This document shows, in pieces, positions 36,492 through 49,200 of a stretch of 64,000 nt of DNA; position 1 is the first letter of the stretch, and the number at the start of each line of letters is the position of its first letter. The notes beneath the pieces were generated by a model. The model was given only the letters and a program-made list of their open reading frames with translations. It did no database searches and was not told the DNA's origin. The stretch comes from Paramecium octaurelia. Taxonomy: Eukaryota > Ciliophora > Oligohymenophorea > Peniculida > Parameciidae. Location: NCBI GenBank assembly GCA_905182995.1, contig CAJJDP010000108.1, positions 325,722 to 389,721 of the forward strand, written 5' to 3'. Made by a program: the position numbers and the translations under genes.

Positions 36492-36728
36492 TCAGTCGTG
36501 ATGTTGAAATTTATGATCAAGAAAATACTTCCATTGTAGTAATTCATCTGTTATTTCTTAAATACTTCCTTTTCTTGACTTTCTTTTATCTTTAGCTTTG
36601 TTTAAGTGTGTTGCTTGTCCAGACTACATAATTTTTGGTAACTTAAGCGGACTCTGCTCTTCTTCGACTGGACTATTGTCACCACTCAAAATAAATTTGT
36701 TTATGGCTTTAAATGGAAATACTTGCAT
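36492..36728 (-). CDS. Small hypothetical protein, 78 aa
   Basis: A single-exon frame of 78 residues starting MQVFPFKAINKFI. The composition is balanced and charged (VEEEQSPLKLPKIM, NKAKDKRKSRKGSIQ, WKYFLDHKF), and local GC content is higher than in the flanks, both of which favour a real gene. No domain, signal peptide or membrane segment is seen; a basic KDKRKSRKGS patch could be a nuclear signal. Confidence 0.55.
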
Positions 36729-36882
36729 GTTAAAATAATATTCCAAAAGTAAAAATAGCAATTAAAATGAATAACTTAAATTTTGTTATCCATTTGAATA
36801 AAAATTACGAGAATTGATCAAAATTATAAAAATGATTTTAAAAAATCCCAAATAAAATATTTTAATGTATTAATATATAAAT

Positions 36883-37065
36883 TCATTTGAATTCTTTTAG
36901 AAACATTATAAAATAAATTTTTTTGCAAATCTATTCGTTCTTTGTAATTGCGATAACTATTCCACTTTTCCCTAGTCTACCAAGGAGACCTTGATTAACC
37001 TAAATAATTAACAGGTTTCCATTGTAAATTAATCTACTCACATATATTCTTGGATTGCTGCTCAT
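36883..37065 (-). CDS. Possible small protein, 60 aa
   Basis: An ATG-started frame of 60 residues (MSSNPRIYVSRLIYNG; VNQGLLGRLGKSGIVIAITK). The middle has good protein character; the last 15 residues are hydrophobic and may be read-through of a missed intron. No family recognised. Confidence 0.4.
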
Positions 37066-37202
37066 TTCAACTTAGTAATACTATAAAATTTGGATAGGAT
37101 ACATCTGTATAAATATTAAATATGTTTTACTTTATTATAAGCGATTTATAAATTAATAAACAATAGCTGAAATGCGATGCCAGATAAAATGTATTTTCAT
37201 CA

Positions 37203-37412
37203 TCAATCTATTTTAAGAGTCGAATAACTATTATTGAGTTCTGAAGAAAATGAAAATGAAACTTCAATAACATAGAATTGCTGCTCTTCCTCTGGCACTC
37301 CTACTATTACTGGTAGGAATTTAACTTTAAGAATGTAGAATAATAATCTTCACAATAATCAACACTCCTCTTGGCAAGAATATATATATGTATAGTTAAA
37401 TTGTGACACTCA
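37203..37412 (-). CDS. Probable small gene, exons unresolved
   Basis: A stretch reading VGVPEEEQQFYVIEVSF and SELNNSYSTLKID ends at TGA 37203-37205. The good frame lacks an ATG; a candidate start (ATG near 37412, MSVTIQLYIYIF) lies in another frame, so one short intron is presumably missed. The plus strand is also open here, without good coding character. Confidence 0.35.
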
Positions 37413-37467
37413 TAATTTTACTAATTTTTATATTAATTTTTAATATTATTATTAATGTTTTCTTTCA

Positions 37468-38272
37468 TCAGACAGGTGGCTTTATCCCTGAAACAGACTA
37501 TCTAACAGTTGAACCCGATGTTTTCACAACTGATTTGGTGACTGTTGTGGACGAAGTCACAATCTATATTAAAAACAATTGTAATACCTTCTGTTTCTTC
37601 AAAGCCTCTAATTCTATTTCAGCATTCATTAATTTCTCTTGAGTTTCATTATAATCATGATTAATTTCTTAAAACTTTCTCTTCCATACTTCTGCTTCAT
37701 TGTTGACTTCAGTAATTCTTTATGTCACTGTTTCGCTTTGAGTTTGTTGAATCAATAATCTCAGCCTTTCATTTTCTTATTCCAATTCATGAACCTACAT
37801 TCGATAAAGATGCTAATACTCTTGTATTGTCCATTTCCTTAACAACTTCAACAGTCTTTTTCTTTTCCAATTCGGCAATCAATTTTTGTAAATACAGCAC
37901 TTCATCTCTCCAGGGAGCCTCAATTTCTTCCCTGGACACAACTCCCAATCTCACTACTGCCTATTATTAAGGTGGACAGCAAGATTAAGCATTTGATCCG
38001 CACTATATATTTGAAGCACAACCTCCAAGTTGTATTGATTACCCAGGATTGAATGATGTTTACATTTGATAATGTGTAGAGAGCACTTTGCTTTAGTATG
38101 AATTTTGTTTGCCTTTTTTATGCCAAAATTAATAAGCCTCTGGTCTTTCTGATTTCAAGTAGGTTGTCGTCTAGATCTAATTATATAAATTTACATATTG
38201 AGTTTAAGGAAGAGTAACTTACTTTCTTTCCTAAACAGTGGATTCTTAACGAATTGTTGTAAAATTACTCAT
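37468..38272 (-). CDS. Coiled-coil protein, 251 aa
   Basis: Two introns (25 and 24 nt) give 251 residues. The N-terminal 110 residues are polar with a Cys cluster (GGCASNIQCGSNAQSCCPP). The sequence PWRDEVLYLQKLIAELEKK then opens a coiled coil that runs about 110 residues (VHELEQENERLRLLIQQ, EVWKRKFQEINHDYNETQEK). A Ser/Thr/Val-rich tail follows. No family recognised; a cytoskeletal or cortical structural role is plausible from composition only. Confidence 0.68.
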
Positions 38273-38302
38273 ATCTTTAAAATATAAATTCTATAATTAA
38301 AT

Positions 38303-38690
38303 ATGAATATAGCAGAATCAGATCGAGTGTTCTGTTTAGAGTAAGTAGACAATATTGCATTAAGTCAGTATAATCATTAGATATTCTGAAACCAATAGAT
38401 GTTGATAAACGAAAAATCCCAAGCAAAATACAAATGTGTCTTATTTACAAATAATGGCTTGGCAAGACTATAATTCCTAATAAAATATTAAATTTCAAGG
38501 GGAATAACAGTTAAAAATATTATTCATTATCAAATTAATAATATCTCATCTTGTGAACAAAGTAAAGGATATCTATTAATTTTAAACAGAACAAATAATT
38601 GAAAGAAATGACGAGGATAAAGAAGAAAGTCAGACGATCGCATAAATATCTCTTTATTTATGTAGATATAAAAACCTGTGTTGCAACTGA
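38303..38690 (+). CDS. Small unrecognised protein, splice pattern partly unresolved
   Basis: The start ATG lies 30 bp from the divergent coiled-coil gene start (MNIAESDRVFCLEQVDN). A later part in the same frame reads KYKCVLFTNNGLARL, VKNIIHYQINN and, after a 28-nt intron, IIERNDEDKEESQTIAQ, ending at TGA 38688-38690. One in-frame TGA near 38386 must lie in an intron that I could not define. About 110 residues in all. Confidence 0.4.
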
Positions 38691-38713
38691 TAATTTAATA
38701 TCATTATGATAAC

Positions 38714-40023
38714 TCATTTTGCTAAATTTGCTTTTAATACTTCTGCTACTTTCTGGATGAATTCTAAAGTATTCAAATATTAATCTCTTGGGACACTAAA
38801 AAATAGATCTATTGATATACTTCAATGTATTATGGACACAAATGGCCAAATCCTTAGTCATGAATCCTTTTTCGACGGCTTCAATTATACTTGCTTCAAG
38901 AGTATTGCAAAATCTTTCTAATTCTTTATTGTTATCTAATTTGGCTCTATGTAATAATCCTCTTGTCCAAGCATAGATACTGGCAATAGAATTAGTTGAA
39001 GTTTCTTTGCCTTATTAATGTAATCTGTAATGTCTTGTAACAGTTCCATGTGCAGCTTCAGCCTCAACACATCCATCTGGACTAACTAATACACTTGTCA
39101 TCAAACCAAGAGATCCAAAACCTTATGCCAATGTATCAGATTGAACATCTCCATCGTAATTCTTGCAAGCCCAAACAAATCCACCTTCACTCTTGATCAT
39201 ATATGCAACCATATCATCAATCAATCTGTGTTCATACCAAATCTTCTTAGCATCAAAATCAGCCTTATACTTAGTATCATATAAATTTTAGAAGATGTCT
39301 TTGAATCTTCCATCATAAACTTTAAGAATAGTATTCTTGGTTGATAAATAAAGGGGATATCCTAGTTCAATTGCATGTTAGAAACAAGCATGAGCAAATG
39401 CTGTTATTGATTCATCTGTATTGTACATGGCCATAGCAACGCCTCCTGTGCCTTAGAAATCGAACACTTCAACTCTTTAAGGTTCACTTCCATCTTTTGG
39501 TGTGAATAACACTTCAAACTTTCCTTCCTTTTGGAAACGGAGATCTGTAGCCTTATATTAGTCACCAAATGCATGACGACCAATAACTATTGGCTTTGTC
39601 CATCCTGGGACAAGTCTAGGAATATTCTTAATCAAAATAGGTTCTCTAAACACTGTTCCATTAAGGATGTTTCTAATAGTACCATTTGGAGACTTCCACA
39701 TATACTTGAGGTTGAATTCCTTCACTCTTGCCTCGTCTGGAGTACTTAGAGAATTAATATTAAATTCATACATTGTAGCGCATTTGATGCCTACTTTGCA
39801 CTCTTGAATTGCCTTTGCGCATTCAATAGTAACCTTGTCATCAGTCTTGTCTCTATTCTCCATTCCCAAATCGTAATATTTGATTGGAATATCCAAAAAG
39901 GGAGTAATGAGATATTCTTTAATCCAAGCCCAAATAACCTTTCATATATATTTAAATTACTCTAGTCATTTCGTCTCCATCCATCTCTACTACTGGGTTT
40001 TCAACCTTGATTTTTGCGTCCAT
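38714..40023 (-). CDS. NADP-dependent isocitrate dehydrogenase
   Basis: A 420-residue protein with introns of 22 and 25 nt. [55 protein letters not shown] and [19 protein letters not shown] define eukaryotic [46 protein letters not shown] and IYAWTRGL follow. It converts isocitrate to 2-oxoglutarate with NADPH production. No targeting presequence and no peroxisomal C-terminus (it ends KANLAK), so the cytosol is likely. The first intron ends in AAAG, fixed by the conserved MTRVIWAW junction. The cysteine of animal cytosolic IDH active-site regions was not assessed. Confidence 0.94.
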
Positions 40024-40514
40024 TACTAATAATTTTAATATTATGATGCGAAAATTGATGAGACTTTATGAATGACGATTATAAAATTGTTTAATAAGAT
40101 ATTTTCGATTAATTATATATAAATGAATTATATATTAAATTTCAATTACATTCTAATCAAATAGATTACCTTAATCTTAAAACCCTTCATTTCAATACTA
40201 TTAAGACCATGTATATTCTCTAATTGAATTTTTCAAAATTTTCAATAAATGGTATACATTTTCATATAGAATAAATTTATTTCTATCTAGAAATATTGAT
40301 ACCATTTTAAAAATAAATTAAATTCAATAAAACATATTAGATTAACAATAAAGTAGTATAATTGCCTAATGTAATAGAATAAATAAATACGTTTCAGGAA
40401 ATTAATACTTACTCATCAATTAATAGTCTAAGAGGAGAAATACTGTGTTTATATATCTTAGTATTACTATTTAGTATTTATTTCATAATTTTAACGAATT
40501 ATAAAATTAAGTTA
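40024..40514. other. AT-rich divergent intergenic region
   Basis: About 490 bp between the divergent isocitrate dehydrogenase and SF-assemblin genes, A/T-rich, no coding frame or RNA gene seen. Confidence 0.45.
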
Positions 40515-41302
40515 ATGTTAAATTCAAAATTTACTGTGAAAAGAGAACCATTAAAGGAAAGGTTTCTTTAAATAACAAACAAATTAAATAATCTTGATAT
40601 TAAACAGGGGACAAGTAAAGCTCATCGAATTGATAAACTAAATGAGAGAAGCTACAAAATAGATGAAAGAATCAGAGCAATCAAAGAAAATTACAATAAA
40701 TAAGTTTTATAGTTAAAAGAACAAGTCTAAGAGCTCTCTGATTAAATAGATTAGGAAAGACAAGAATTCAAATAATAGCATAATTAGTATTCTCAAAAAT
40801 TATCTAATTTGGAAAAGTTCTCATAAAAACAATTATAAGTTGAATAAAGTGAAAGGGTAGATGGAATTAATTAATTGTAATCCTACATAAATGAAAAGGT
40901 AAGTTATTTTAGAATATTTAGATTACATTCCTTAAATCAGATTTAACAATTGAATCAAAACTAAGAGAAGAATAAATTGATGAACTCTAAAGAGAATTGG
41001 AAAATCAATTACCTAAGATAAATTAATAAATCAAAAGTGAAACAGAAGATAGAGAATTATTTGATAAGCAAATTTTAAAAAAAAGCAGTGTTGAAATGAA
41101 TAAATTGTCAAATTAGTTAAATGATATTTCAAGATAGACCTTAGAACAAGAAAATGAAATAATTGGAATGTTACAAGATTTAATTATAAGAACTAAAGGG
41201 GATTTAAAATAATTGTCTGAAGAAAGACAGGAAAAAGAAGAAGAAATAGTTAATTTAATTGAAAAAACTTGTGATAGAATGGTTTAAGCATCGTTAATTT
41301 GA
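40515..41302 (+). CDS. SF-assemblin/beta-giardin family striated-fibre protein
   Basis: A 254-residue protein with one 23-nt intron, coiled coil along almost its whole length (INEKITFLKSDLTIESKLRE, LQRELENQLPKINQQIKSE, EMNKLSNQLNDISRQTLEQE). The non-helical N-terminal head, the length and the ExxD/Rx register fit SF-assemblin, which builds striated rootlets such as the kinetodesmal fibres at ciliate basal bodies. Ciliates carry many copies, and which one this is cannot be told. Confidence 0.75.
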
Positions 41303-41654
41303 TTATTAAATTTAATTTAAGAATTTTAGTAAATACTATCTGTCAATTTTTATTATTAACAACTTGATTTTAAATATTAATTCTTACTCACTTTGAAAAG
41401 TTATTAATTATATTAGAACTTAAAGTAATATGTATAAATAATGTAAGACAAAATATTTTAAACTTTTAATATTCAAATAGACCGGACCTAATTAATTATT
41501 ATTATTTAATTGATAATTTTTTTTTTATATAATTTAATATTAGATATTTAGAATAATTAGTTTTCAGTAAGAAGAGAGATACTATGAGAAATTTTGATAA
41601 ATTATTATATTAGATTTGAAGAAAGGTTCAAGAATAATTTAATAATAAATTTTT
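41303..41654. other. AT-rich intergenic region
   Basis: About 350 bp between two convergent stops, nearly all A and T, nothing recognised. Confidence 0.45.
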
Positions 41655-44600
41655 TCAAAATGGAAATTAATTTTCTTCAAGTAAATGAAATAAATTATCA
41701 TCTTCATTATAGCCAATTTTAACTATTAAATCATGAAAGACCTTTTTCAAAACTTAAATTTAATATTAATCAACTGCAATTTCTGAGTTATGCCCATGCT
41801 TAACCAAATGAAGAATAATATACAATGCATACAATCCACTATAATCATAATTTAAACTCTAACCAAAACTATTAGTATCGTTCACAACTCCAAATAAATA
41901 ACTAAACCTACCCAATTCTTCTCTGGGTTTCTTCAATTTGATTTCAAATTCATATTACAGAAATGAAATCACATTCTTCATATATGGATTCTTTTCTGGA
42001 TTTATATATTGCGGATCCTTAATTCTTAAAGACAGTGATGATAGTAAATAACAATAGCATGTCTTTCGTTTTAGATTGACAAAAACTATTGAATATTCAG
42101 TAGGATATTCAACAATAGGGACAACTAACCAATCGAAAATATCAAAAATAGTTTCATCTTACCCTGTATATTCAAATGTAAATTAATTAGCCTCGAAATA
42201 ATTAATTCTAAAAGTGGAATGGATTAAATTGAAACATAATGTTTAATAAAATTAAGTTGGAAACAATTTAACATTAGTGCTATAATGATGAAATACATTA
42301 TTGTTTTTTCTTTGATGAAAGGACTTTTCTTCGAAAAATTTGAGTAAAAAATTAAAGATCAAATTGTTTACTTTACCATCTTTATAAAATTGTTACATCA
42401 TTGGTACCTCTAATTTCATTCCATATCTTTTGGCAGTTATATTGCTTTTTTGAAAGAATTCTGAAGTTTGTCTTCTTATGGTTGGCAAATTGATTGATTG
42501 GTTTTTTAAAGTGCTTTCTTCTTTTAATTTTGGAAATTCATAATCTACATTTGGAGTACTTACATCCATTTATTCCATTTATTTCTTCACGTAATCTTAT
42601 CTTCTTAAAAGCGTATTTTAAAGAGATTCTTCATTTTCTTCTCCTTAAATCATCTCATTAATCATTCTTAGAATTGATTGATCATCATGTAATATTGTGC
42701 TATAATTTTATAAGTTAGAGTTATAAACAGCGCTTTAATTAATAGTGCTCTTATTTTATACAGTATCTAATACTTCATCAATTGTCATCTTTTTGCGTTA
42801 TTCTAAATATTGCTTTATTTTCCCATTAATTCTAAATACTTCTTGTAACTTTTAAATTTCTAAATCTTTATCGACATCATCATTAATTAATTCATGATAA
42901 TACTCAGTCAGTTCTTCTTAGATCTTGGCTAATCTATCCTAATTGTCCATATATTACTATGGATTATCTATTGATTTTTTCTTTTTATTAAATAAGTCTG
43001 AAAATTCATCTTCATCATATTCTTCACTTCTCTATGTTTCAATAATTGGCTCTTATTTAAGAAGAGCAGAACTATTTTTTGTTGTACCTACTTTAGTTCC
43101 AGATTATAAGACTGTTTTTTTTCCAGTGAAAGTCCTGGAGGCTGGTTTTGCCAATTAAATTGAAGTCTCACTTGTTTAGGATTTAGGTGACTAATCTGAT
43201 TAAGGTTTGCTTTTACTAAATAAAGATGACTTTTTTGAAATTGGTTCTTATTATTCAGACTTTTAATCAGAAGCAACAGATTTCTATGGAGAATTCATAG
43301 GTGATTATTAAGAAGCTATTTATGACCTATTTCGAAATGAACTGACAAATGTCTTTTTTTATTAAGGAGTTTATTCCTCTATGTTTTTATTAGATTTCTA
43401 TTGCGGTGAATCGTTATTAGTACTAGTGTTATTTCTAAATCGACCAAATCTATTACCACCAGCTTAAGATGGCGTATTTTAAACCTCACTTTATTGGGGT
43501 TGTGCTTGTGGGGTTTAGGCTATTTGTGGAATAGTTATCTTCTTTTTTGAGGCTATTTATATTGATTTTTAACTTGAAACAACAGTTTATTACATCTTAA
43601 TTAAAGCCCAAACAAGCTTTGATCTCAGTTACCTTTTCTCTGAAAAACCAAATTTTATTTTATCTGGTAGAATCCCTTAAGTATATTACCAAAGCCAATT
43701 AATAACATACTCAGTTCCATCTGAACTATCTGTATAACTTTAAAATATATAATTTGGTGCTGGATTACTGTACGTTACTAAAGATGATATCAATTTATCA
43801 AAGGAATTTTTCAATTCATCCTTAGTGACATTTTTATTTTGAAGATCTATGATATCCAAAGTCTTTTAAATCATGTGATAAATGGCAAACACCCATCTCG
43901 TATTTTTGATATACTACAAAATGATCAATCTATGATTTTCAGCACCTTATCTTCTCCTTGGTTTAAAAATTACTTCGAATTCTTCGCGGATTTCATCTCC
44001 ATTTGCTACTACAAAAAAAGGGATTAGAGGTGTTTTACTCAATAAGTCAAAATAATTTAGATATGATAACCAAAAAGCAATCATGTGAGGCTTTGATTTT
44101 CCAGATTTTTACAATAATTCAAAATCAGCCTATTATACTTCAATTCCTGTCCAATATCCAGTAAGAAATGGCTCTAGATTAGTATTCTAATATTATTTAA
44201 TTTCATTTTCATTCCATTAAGCTAATGCTGGTAATGGAGGATAATCAACATGCTATGATTTTTCACCTCTAAAAAATAACCATAGCAATAGACTTTTCAA
44301 TTTTACCTTATCATTCGGCTACAATTTTACAAATGACTGCCCTTTAACTATTGTTTAATACAGATAATTTATGATATACATCCCTCCATCAGTTGTTTTA
44401 TCTTCCTAATATACATAATTCACTGTCTTAAATGACACCTTAGCCAACCCTGTTTTTTTTAATAACTGCTCATATGTTTTTTTTAATTCATCCTTCGTCT
44501 TATTTTTCTAGAGGTCCACGATATCTAAAATAGTTGTTTTTAAATTATAAATTCCAGTCACCCATCTGTCATTCCAATAGAATATAAGAATGTAGTTAAT

Positions 44601-44930
44601 AGGATCTCCCTTTTACTGATTTTTTCTTAATAAAGGATTCAATTATTCTACAAGATCTAACATTTGTCTTTAATAGGCTAAGTAATACTAATGGACTGTT
44701 TTAGAACGCTTTTAGAGATAATTGATAAAGTAGATCATGCTTTTAAAATTCATTTTTCCATCATTGTTCAATTTCAACACATCATCATAAGTAATGTGCA
44801 CGCTCAACACTAAATCATCGATAAACATAATTTCGTCTGGTGCTGTAGTCAATTATTAGGCTGATTCTGAAAATTTTTCATATAAATCATTGAATTCCTC
44901 ATCTTCAAATTCGCTTAAAGAAATATTCAT
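41655..44930 (-). CDS. Large intronless protein with three degenerate Ulp1-like domains
   Basis: One uninterrupted frame of 1092 codons, unusual in a window where genes this long normally carry several introns. Two N-terminal units share a layout: RWVTGIYN...LDIVDL...TDGGMYIINYLY (about residues 125-215) and RWVFAIYH...LDIIDL...SDGTEYVINWLW (about 345-445). The C-terminal 250 residues contain DWLVVPIVE, IVFVNLKRK and NYDYSGLYALYII. These recall the W, D and DCG blocks of C48/Ulp1 proteases, but where Ulp1 has DCG the units have DGG, DGT and YSG, and the HW His is not seen. A Gln/Ser-rich linker lies between. The assignment is inference from pattern. Confidence 0.6.
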
Positions 44931-45220
44931 TTAAAATTATAAAAATCATAATGGAATTGGCACTCTTATCCAAAATTCACATAATATAATGTAAAGATCT
45001 CTAAAAATGATACCAAAGCAAGTCTTAGGAGTTTAGAATATATAAGATGATTATCAAGTTCTAAACTCAAATGCCTATTAAAATAACACCAAAAATATAT
45101 ATAGATCAGTCTTAAGTACTTTATTCATTCTAATTCATAATGAGCTGAGTAAATATTCATCATTGTGATAAATAAGAGAAATTTTCAATTTTTACTATTA
45201 CAATTATATTTTAAATAATT

Positions 45221-45898
45221 ATGGGTTTTGAGGACAATCTAAAAATTCAAAGCTTGTTTAAATTTCTCATAACTCTGTTTATTGCCCGGTAAGATAAGCA
45301 TATTTTATTAAGTTATGTTTTGATGATTTGGTTCTTTTTGGCAATTTGAAACACTAAATTTTATTGATGGTCAATAAGCGCATTAATATAATATCGTTAT
45401 GAATTTTTATGTGATATTATAAATGATAAATTAGAGTAATGGAAAAATTATGATTGTAAGAATAATTACATATTATATCACTGGAATTAATTAGTTTATT
45501 AATATTTATGGGCTTGCTTAATAATTGCATGTATAAATGTGAGTATTTTTAGATTTTGTTTATTTAATAAAAATATTTTAATGATATCTGAGTTTGATTT
45601 TAACTATTATCCACTCCAATTATACGATTTACAGATGCCATTGACATCATAATTGCTATACGAAAATTTCAATGAAAATGACGTTTCTGCAAGAAAGTTA
45701 AGAGTTAGCTCTCAATGTTTAATTTTAAAAAAGTATGAGATTTTGTTATAAACTTCTAGAAAAATAAGACGTAAGCAAAAAAGACCTTCACTCTTAAAAA
45801 TTGATGAAACTGCTAGAAATGTGAAAATCTACAATTTGGGTCCTAGCCAAACCAATTTAGAATGTGCAAATGATGAGTAAAAATAAATTAACGACTGA
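45221..45898 (+). CDS. Membrane protein, about 200 aa, exons uncertain
   Basis: The start MGFEDNLKIQSLFKF leads into a hydrophobic segment (LSYVLMIWFFLAI), then a second one (LWACLIIACINVSIF). A soluble C-terminal part follows (ARKLRVSSQCLILKKYEILL, RRKQKRPSLLKIDETARN), ending at TGA 45896-45898. Two in-frame TGA codons near 45350-45365 must be removed by splicing; the junctions were not resolved. The hydrophobic segments suggest two membrane helices with a cytosolic tail. No family recognised. Confidence 0.5.
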
Positions 45899-46041
45899 GA
45901 ACCATTACTAAAACTAGAACATCCTTGATCTTGATTAATTTATATATTATGTTATACTTCATAGATTGAGATCATTTGTATAAGATTTGATAATAAAATA
46001 TTACCAAAATGAACTTAATATATAAATATTATTACACAAAA

Positions 46042-47895
46042 ATGAATTAATAAAACATTATCGAATTCTTTCCACACTTACAAGAACACTTTTAATCCAT
46101 CCTTTTCAATTTATACAGAAATGAAACTTTACAAAAGTATCATAGCATCGTTCAACAAATAAAAACTAAGTTTCCATTACCAGAATTAATGCCTTAATTT
46201 ATCTATCCAAATGCTGAATAACTCTCGGAGTTCTTTCTTCAAAACTATTAACCAATCATTTTGGATTTAGCTTCTCTCTATTAGAAACCGAATGTGAAAA
46301 TAAAGTTATTTAAGAATGCAGTGTATTTTGGAGAAATATATCAAGAAATGAGATAAGGACAAGGTGTTCTTATCAAAGAGAACAATCAAATTTATGAAGG
46401 GTAATTTGCAAATGATAAAAAAGATGGAATTGGCTTTGAAATATTAAAAGGAGATACATTTTATCATGGGCATTATGTTTAGGGATTTCCTCATGGAGAA
46501 GGTGTTTATAAATCAGTATCTCATTCATATATTGGTTAATGGCAACATGGAAAGAAAGTAACTATTATCAATTTATAATAAGAGTGGAATTGGGTGGTGT
46601 GTTGGAAATAAGAATGATTATTTTTTAGGGAGTTGGGAGAATGGAAAGTTTTATGGATTTGGTTTACACATTCATGATTCAATGTAAGAAATATATCAAA
46701 TTCAATAGTTATTTTGGTGAAGTCATCAATGATTTAAAATATGGTTATGGAGAAGAATACTTTCAGGAAGGTGACATCTACAAGGGATAGTATAAGAATG
46801 GATTACCAAATGGTAAGGGTAAATACCTTTGGAAGAATGGAAATTCATATTCTGGAGAATTTCAAAATGGTTTGAGATGGGGAGAAGGATTTTGGGAGTA
46901 AAAATCTGAAAAAGGCATTTAATTCTATAAAGGCCAATATGTAAATGACAAGAAAAATGGTCACGGCCATTTTCATTATTCTAATGGTACCGAGTATATT
47001 GGTGAATTTAATGATGATCAAAGACATGGATTTGGAGAAATCATTTGGCCAGAAAAGGCTAATTATAAAGGGTATTGGAAACAAGGTTTAATGGAAGGAG
47101 AAGGGATTTATGCTTATGAAAACAATAAATTACAAGGCATTTGGAAATAAAATTAATTAATTTCTTAAGAGAAAGTTCGAGTCTCTCTAAATCAATTTCC
47201 TTTGTTAAATTAATTGAAAGACATTGTAGAAGATGAAGAAATACAATCCCAAATTGCTGAGGAACCTGATCATGAAAAAATTGGTGATATTTTCAAAAAG
47301 ATCACTCTTTAAAGCAAGACTAGTTTATGCATTTCTGACACCTCAAAATTACCTTAACTTGCATCAATTTAAAAATAATAAGATTTAATTATTTGTGGAC
47401 AGCCCAGTTCTTACCCAACATAAAGAACTAACTAAACTTCTTCGATTGGTATTTAGACTGAAAGTAATTCAACAAAAAAAAAATTACTTACTGAGTTGCC
47501 TTATATATCTACAAAGAGAAAGCATGCTTTATCAAGCTATAGAATTGATAGTAAAACTAAGATTACTAAAAAGAATTTGAGTGAATCAGTTACAAATACT
47601 AATTCCCCTAATACAAGAGAAAGCGAATTTAAAAATAATATTAATCATTAATCATAAGAAAAGAAATCACGTAAAGTCAAATAAAGGTTATCTTTACTAA
47701 CAAAAGTTGAAGAAAAAGTATTAAAAATAAGACTTGAGAAATAAAAGTTGAGTCCCTATAAGTTTGAAAAATTATGGAGTAAAAAAGTACATCAATCCCT
47801 TATTATATTAGGTTGTTAATTAAGCTAGATCTTTGATATATCCACCTGTATGGGTTCCTCCTTCTTTACATCCATAAATCTGTAGAAAGATTTGA
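46042..47895 (+). CDS. MORN-repeat protein with long basic tail
   Basis: A 592-residue protein with three 25-nt introns. After about 90 residues of helical sequence come roughly twelve MORN repeats (IYEGQFANDKKDGIGFEIL, YIGEFNDDQRHGFGEIIWP, YKGYWKQGLMEGEGIYAYE). A Lys/Ser-rich C-terminal region of about 230 residues ends VYPPVWVPPSLHPQ-like. The last intron (GTACATC...TAG) is chosen because it gives this natural ending and avoids overlap with the convergent DHHC gene. MORN proteins often act as membrane or axoneme scaffolds. Intron one ends in AAG. Confidence 0.8.
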
Positions 47896-47972
47896 AACAA
47901 GAATTGATTGTTTTTTGTAAATAATTTTCCTAATATAATTTAAAACAATAATAATTAATTCATTAATTTGGA

Positions 47973-49017
47973 TCATTAGTGTTGAGTTGACGATGATCTG
48001 AATTATTAATCTAATTATAATCTCATATTATTTACTGTTGCTATGCAATAGTTGATTATTATATTATTGCATTTAAATATTGTCACCATTCCCATTATAA
48101 ATTGGAATGGATGCATGATCTTTAAGTAATAAACTTTCATTATGATGATTTTTTGGCCACAATATTCCATCACCTACTGGTCGTCCTCCTTCCATTTATA
48201 TTGGCAGGAACCATGACAATTTACTCATACCAAATACTTGTACCCAATTATAATATGGCTTTAAATCATATTAATTAAAATCATCATTTTGCTATCCTGT
48301 CTCTTCATTTCTTTTCTTTTCTAAGTTTTCTATTGTGGTTCTATTACTTAATACCAATTCTAAATGGAATTTAAAAAACATAGTTATTAAACATGATGCT
48401 AAACAACTAATTCCAAAGGCGCATAATAATAAAAGCCCATCAATAAAATGAAGATCTCCTTCTGAATTTAAGAAAAGCATTATATTTTCAAATTCCACAT
48501 ATATGCCATACCCCAAACCAATTGCAGCACAATATGAATCAAGGATAACATAAAATAACATTTGCATAAAAAACTTTCTGTTTTAAAATCCGACACAATT
48601 ATTTATCCAAGGACAATGGTGATCCATATTTAACACACATCGATTGCATGCTGAACAATGCTAATTATTTTTTATCAAACTAAAATACATGGCATCTTTC
48701 AGGTTTGAAAATATGACAAATTAAACAAAATTTTCTTTTTTTTTATTCAGGGTCATTCAAGAAATATCCCCAATTTTAGGGAACTCTGCCTGGGTCTGTA
48801 AACATAGTTTTAAATAAGCTCCATCCCAATAAAGCTGTTAGTATTGTAAATAGAAGCAAATAAGGAATTCTATAATTCGAACCTAATTTGAAAAATTAAA
48901 TTGTTACTTACTTCCAATCAAATCTATCCAAACTACTTTTACATTAACTATGTAGACGAACACTATTGAAAAACAAATGAAGTAAATGAAAAATTTATTA
49001 AGGTACTTCTTAATCAT
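47973..49017 (-). CDS. DHHC palmitoyltransferase
   Basis: A 320-residue protein with introns of 29, 28 and 25 nt. Two N-terminal membrane helices (FFIYFICFSIVFVYIV; YLLLFTILTALLGWSLF) precede the Cys-rich domain: CLICHIFKPERCHHCSACNR, then DHHCPWINNCVGFQNRKFF with the active-site DHHC. Two more helices follow (LFYVILDSYCAAIGLGYGIY; LLLLCAFGISCLASCLI). The enzyme attaches palmitate to Cys of target proteins at internal membranes. The second intron falls between the two His of RCH|HCS. The TTxE-like motif appears as NRTTIENL. Confidence 0.93.
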
Positions 49018-49200
49018 TCTTTGATATAAATAATAATATAAAATTCAAATTCTATAAATTTCTTATTAGAATTCCTTATATGTATTTTCTCCCTTCCTTT
49101 TGTTTTGAATTAAAAGATATCCCTAATTTCTTCCTCAAATTCTTTATATATAGTTTTTTATTATTGATACAATTTTATCTATTATTAATATTTTTTATAG

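Noticed and set aside
37177-37491. Plus-strand frame starting MPDKMYFHHQ
   Set aside because: It runs into the 3' end of the minus-strand coiled-coil gene and has Asn/His-rich low-complexity character; a minus-strand frame with better character overlaps it.
43839-44027. Plus-strand frame starting MKIYDIQSLLNHV
   Set aside because: It lies antisense inside the intronless 1092-codon minus-strand gene.
47940-47990. Overlap of the MORN gene end with the DHHC gene end
   Set aside because: The overlap disappears when a 25-nt intron (GTACATC...ATTAG) near the MORN 3' end is spliced out, giving a stop at 47893-47895.
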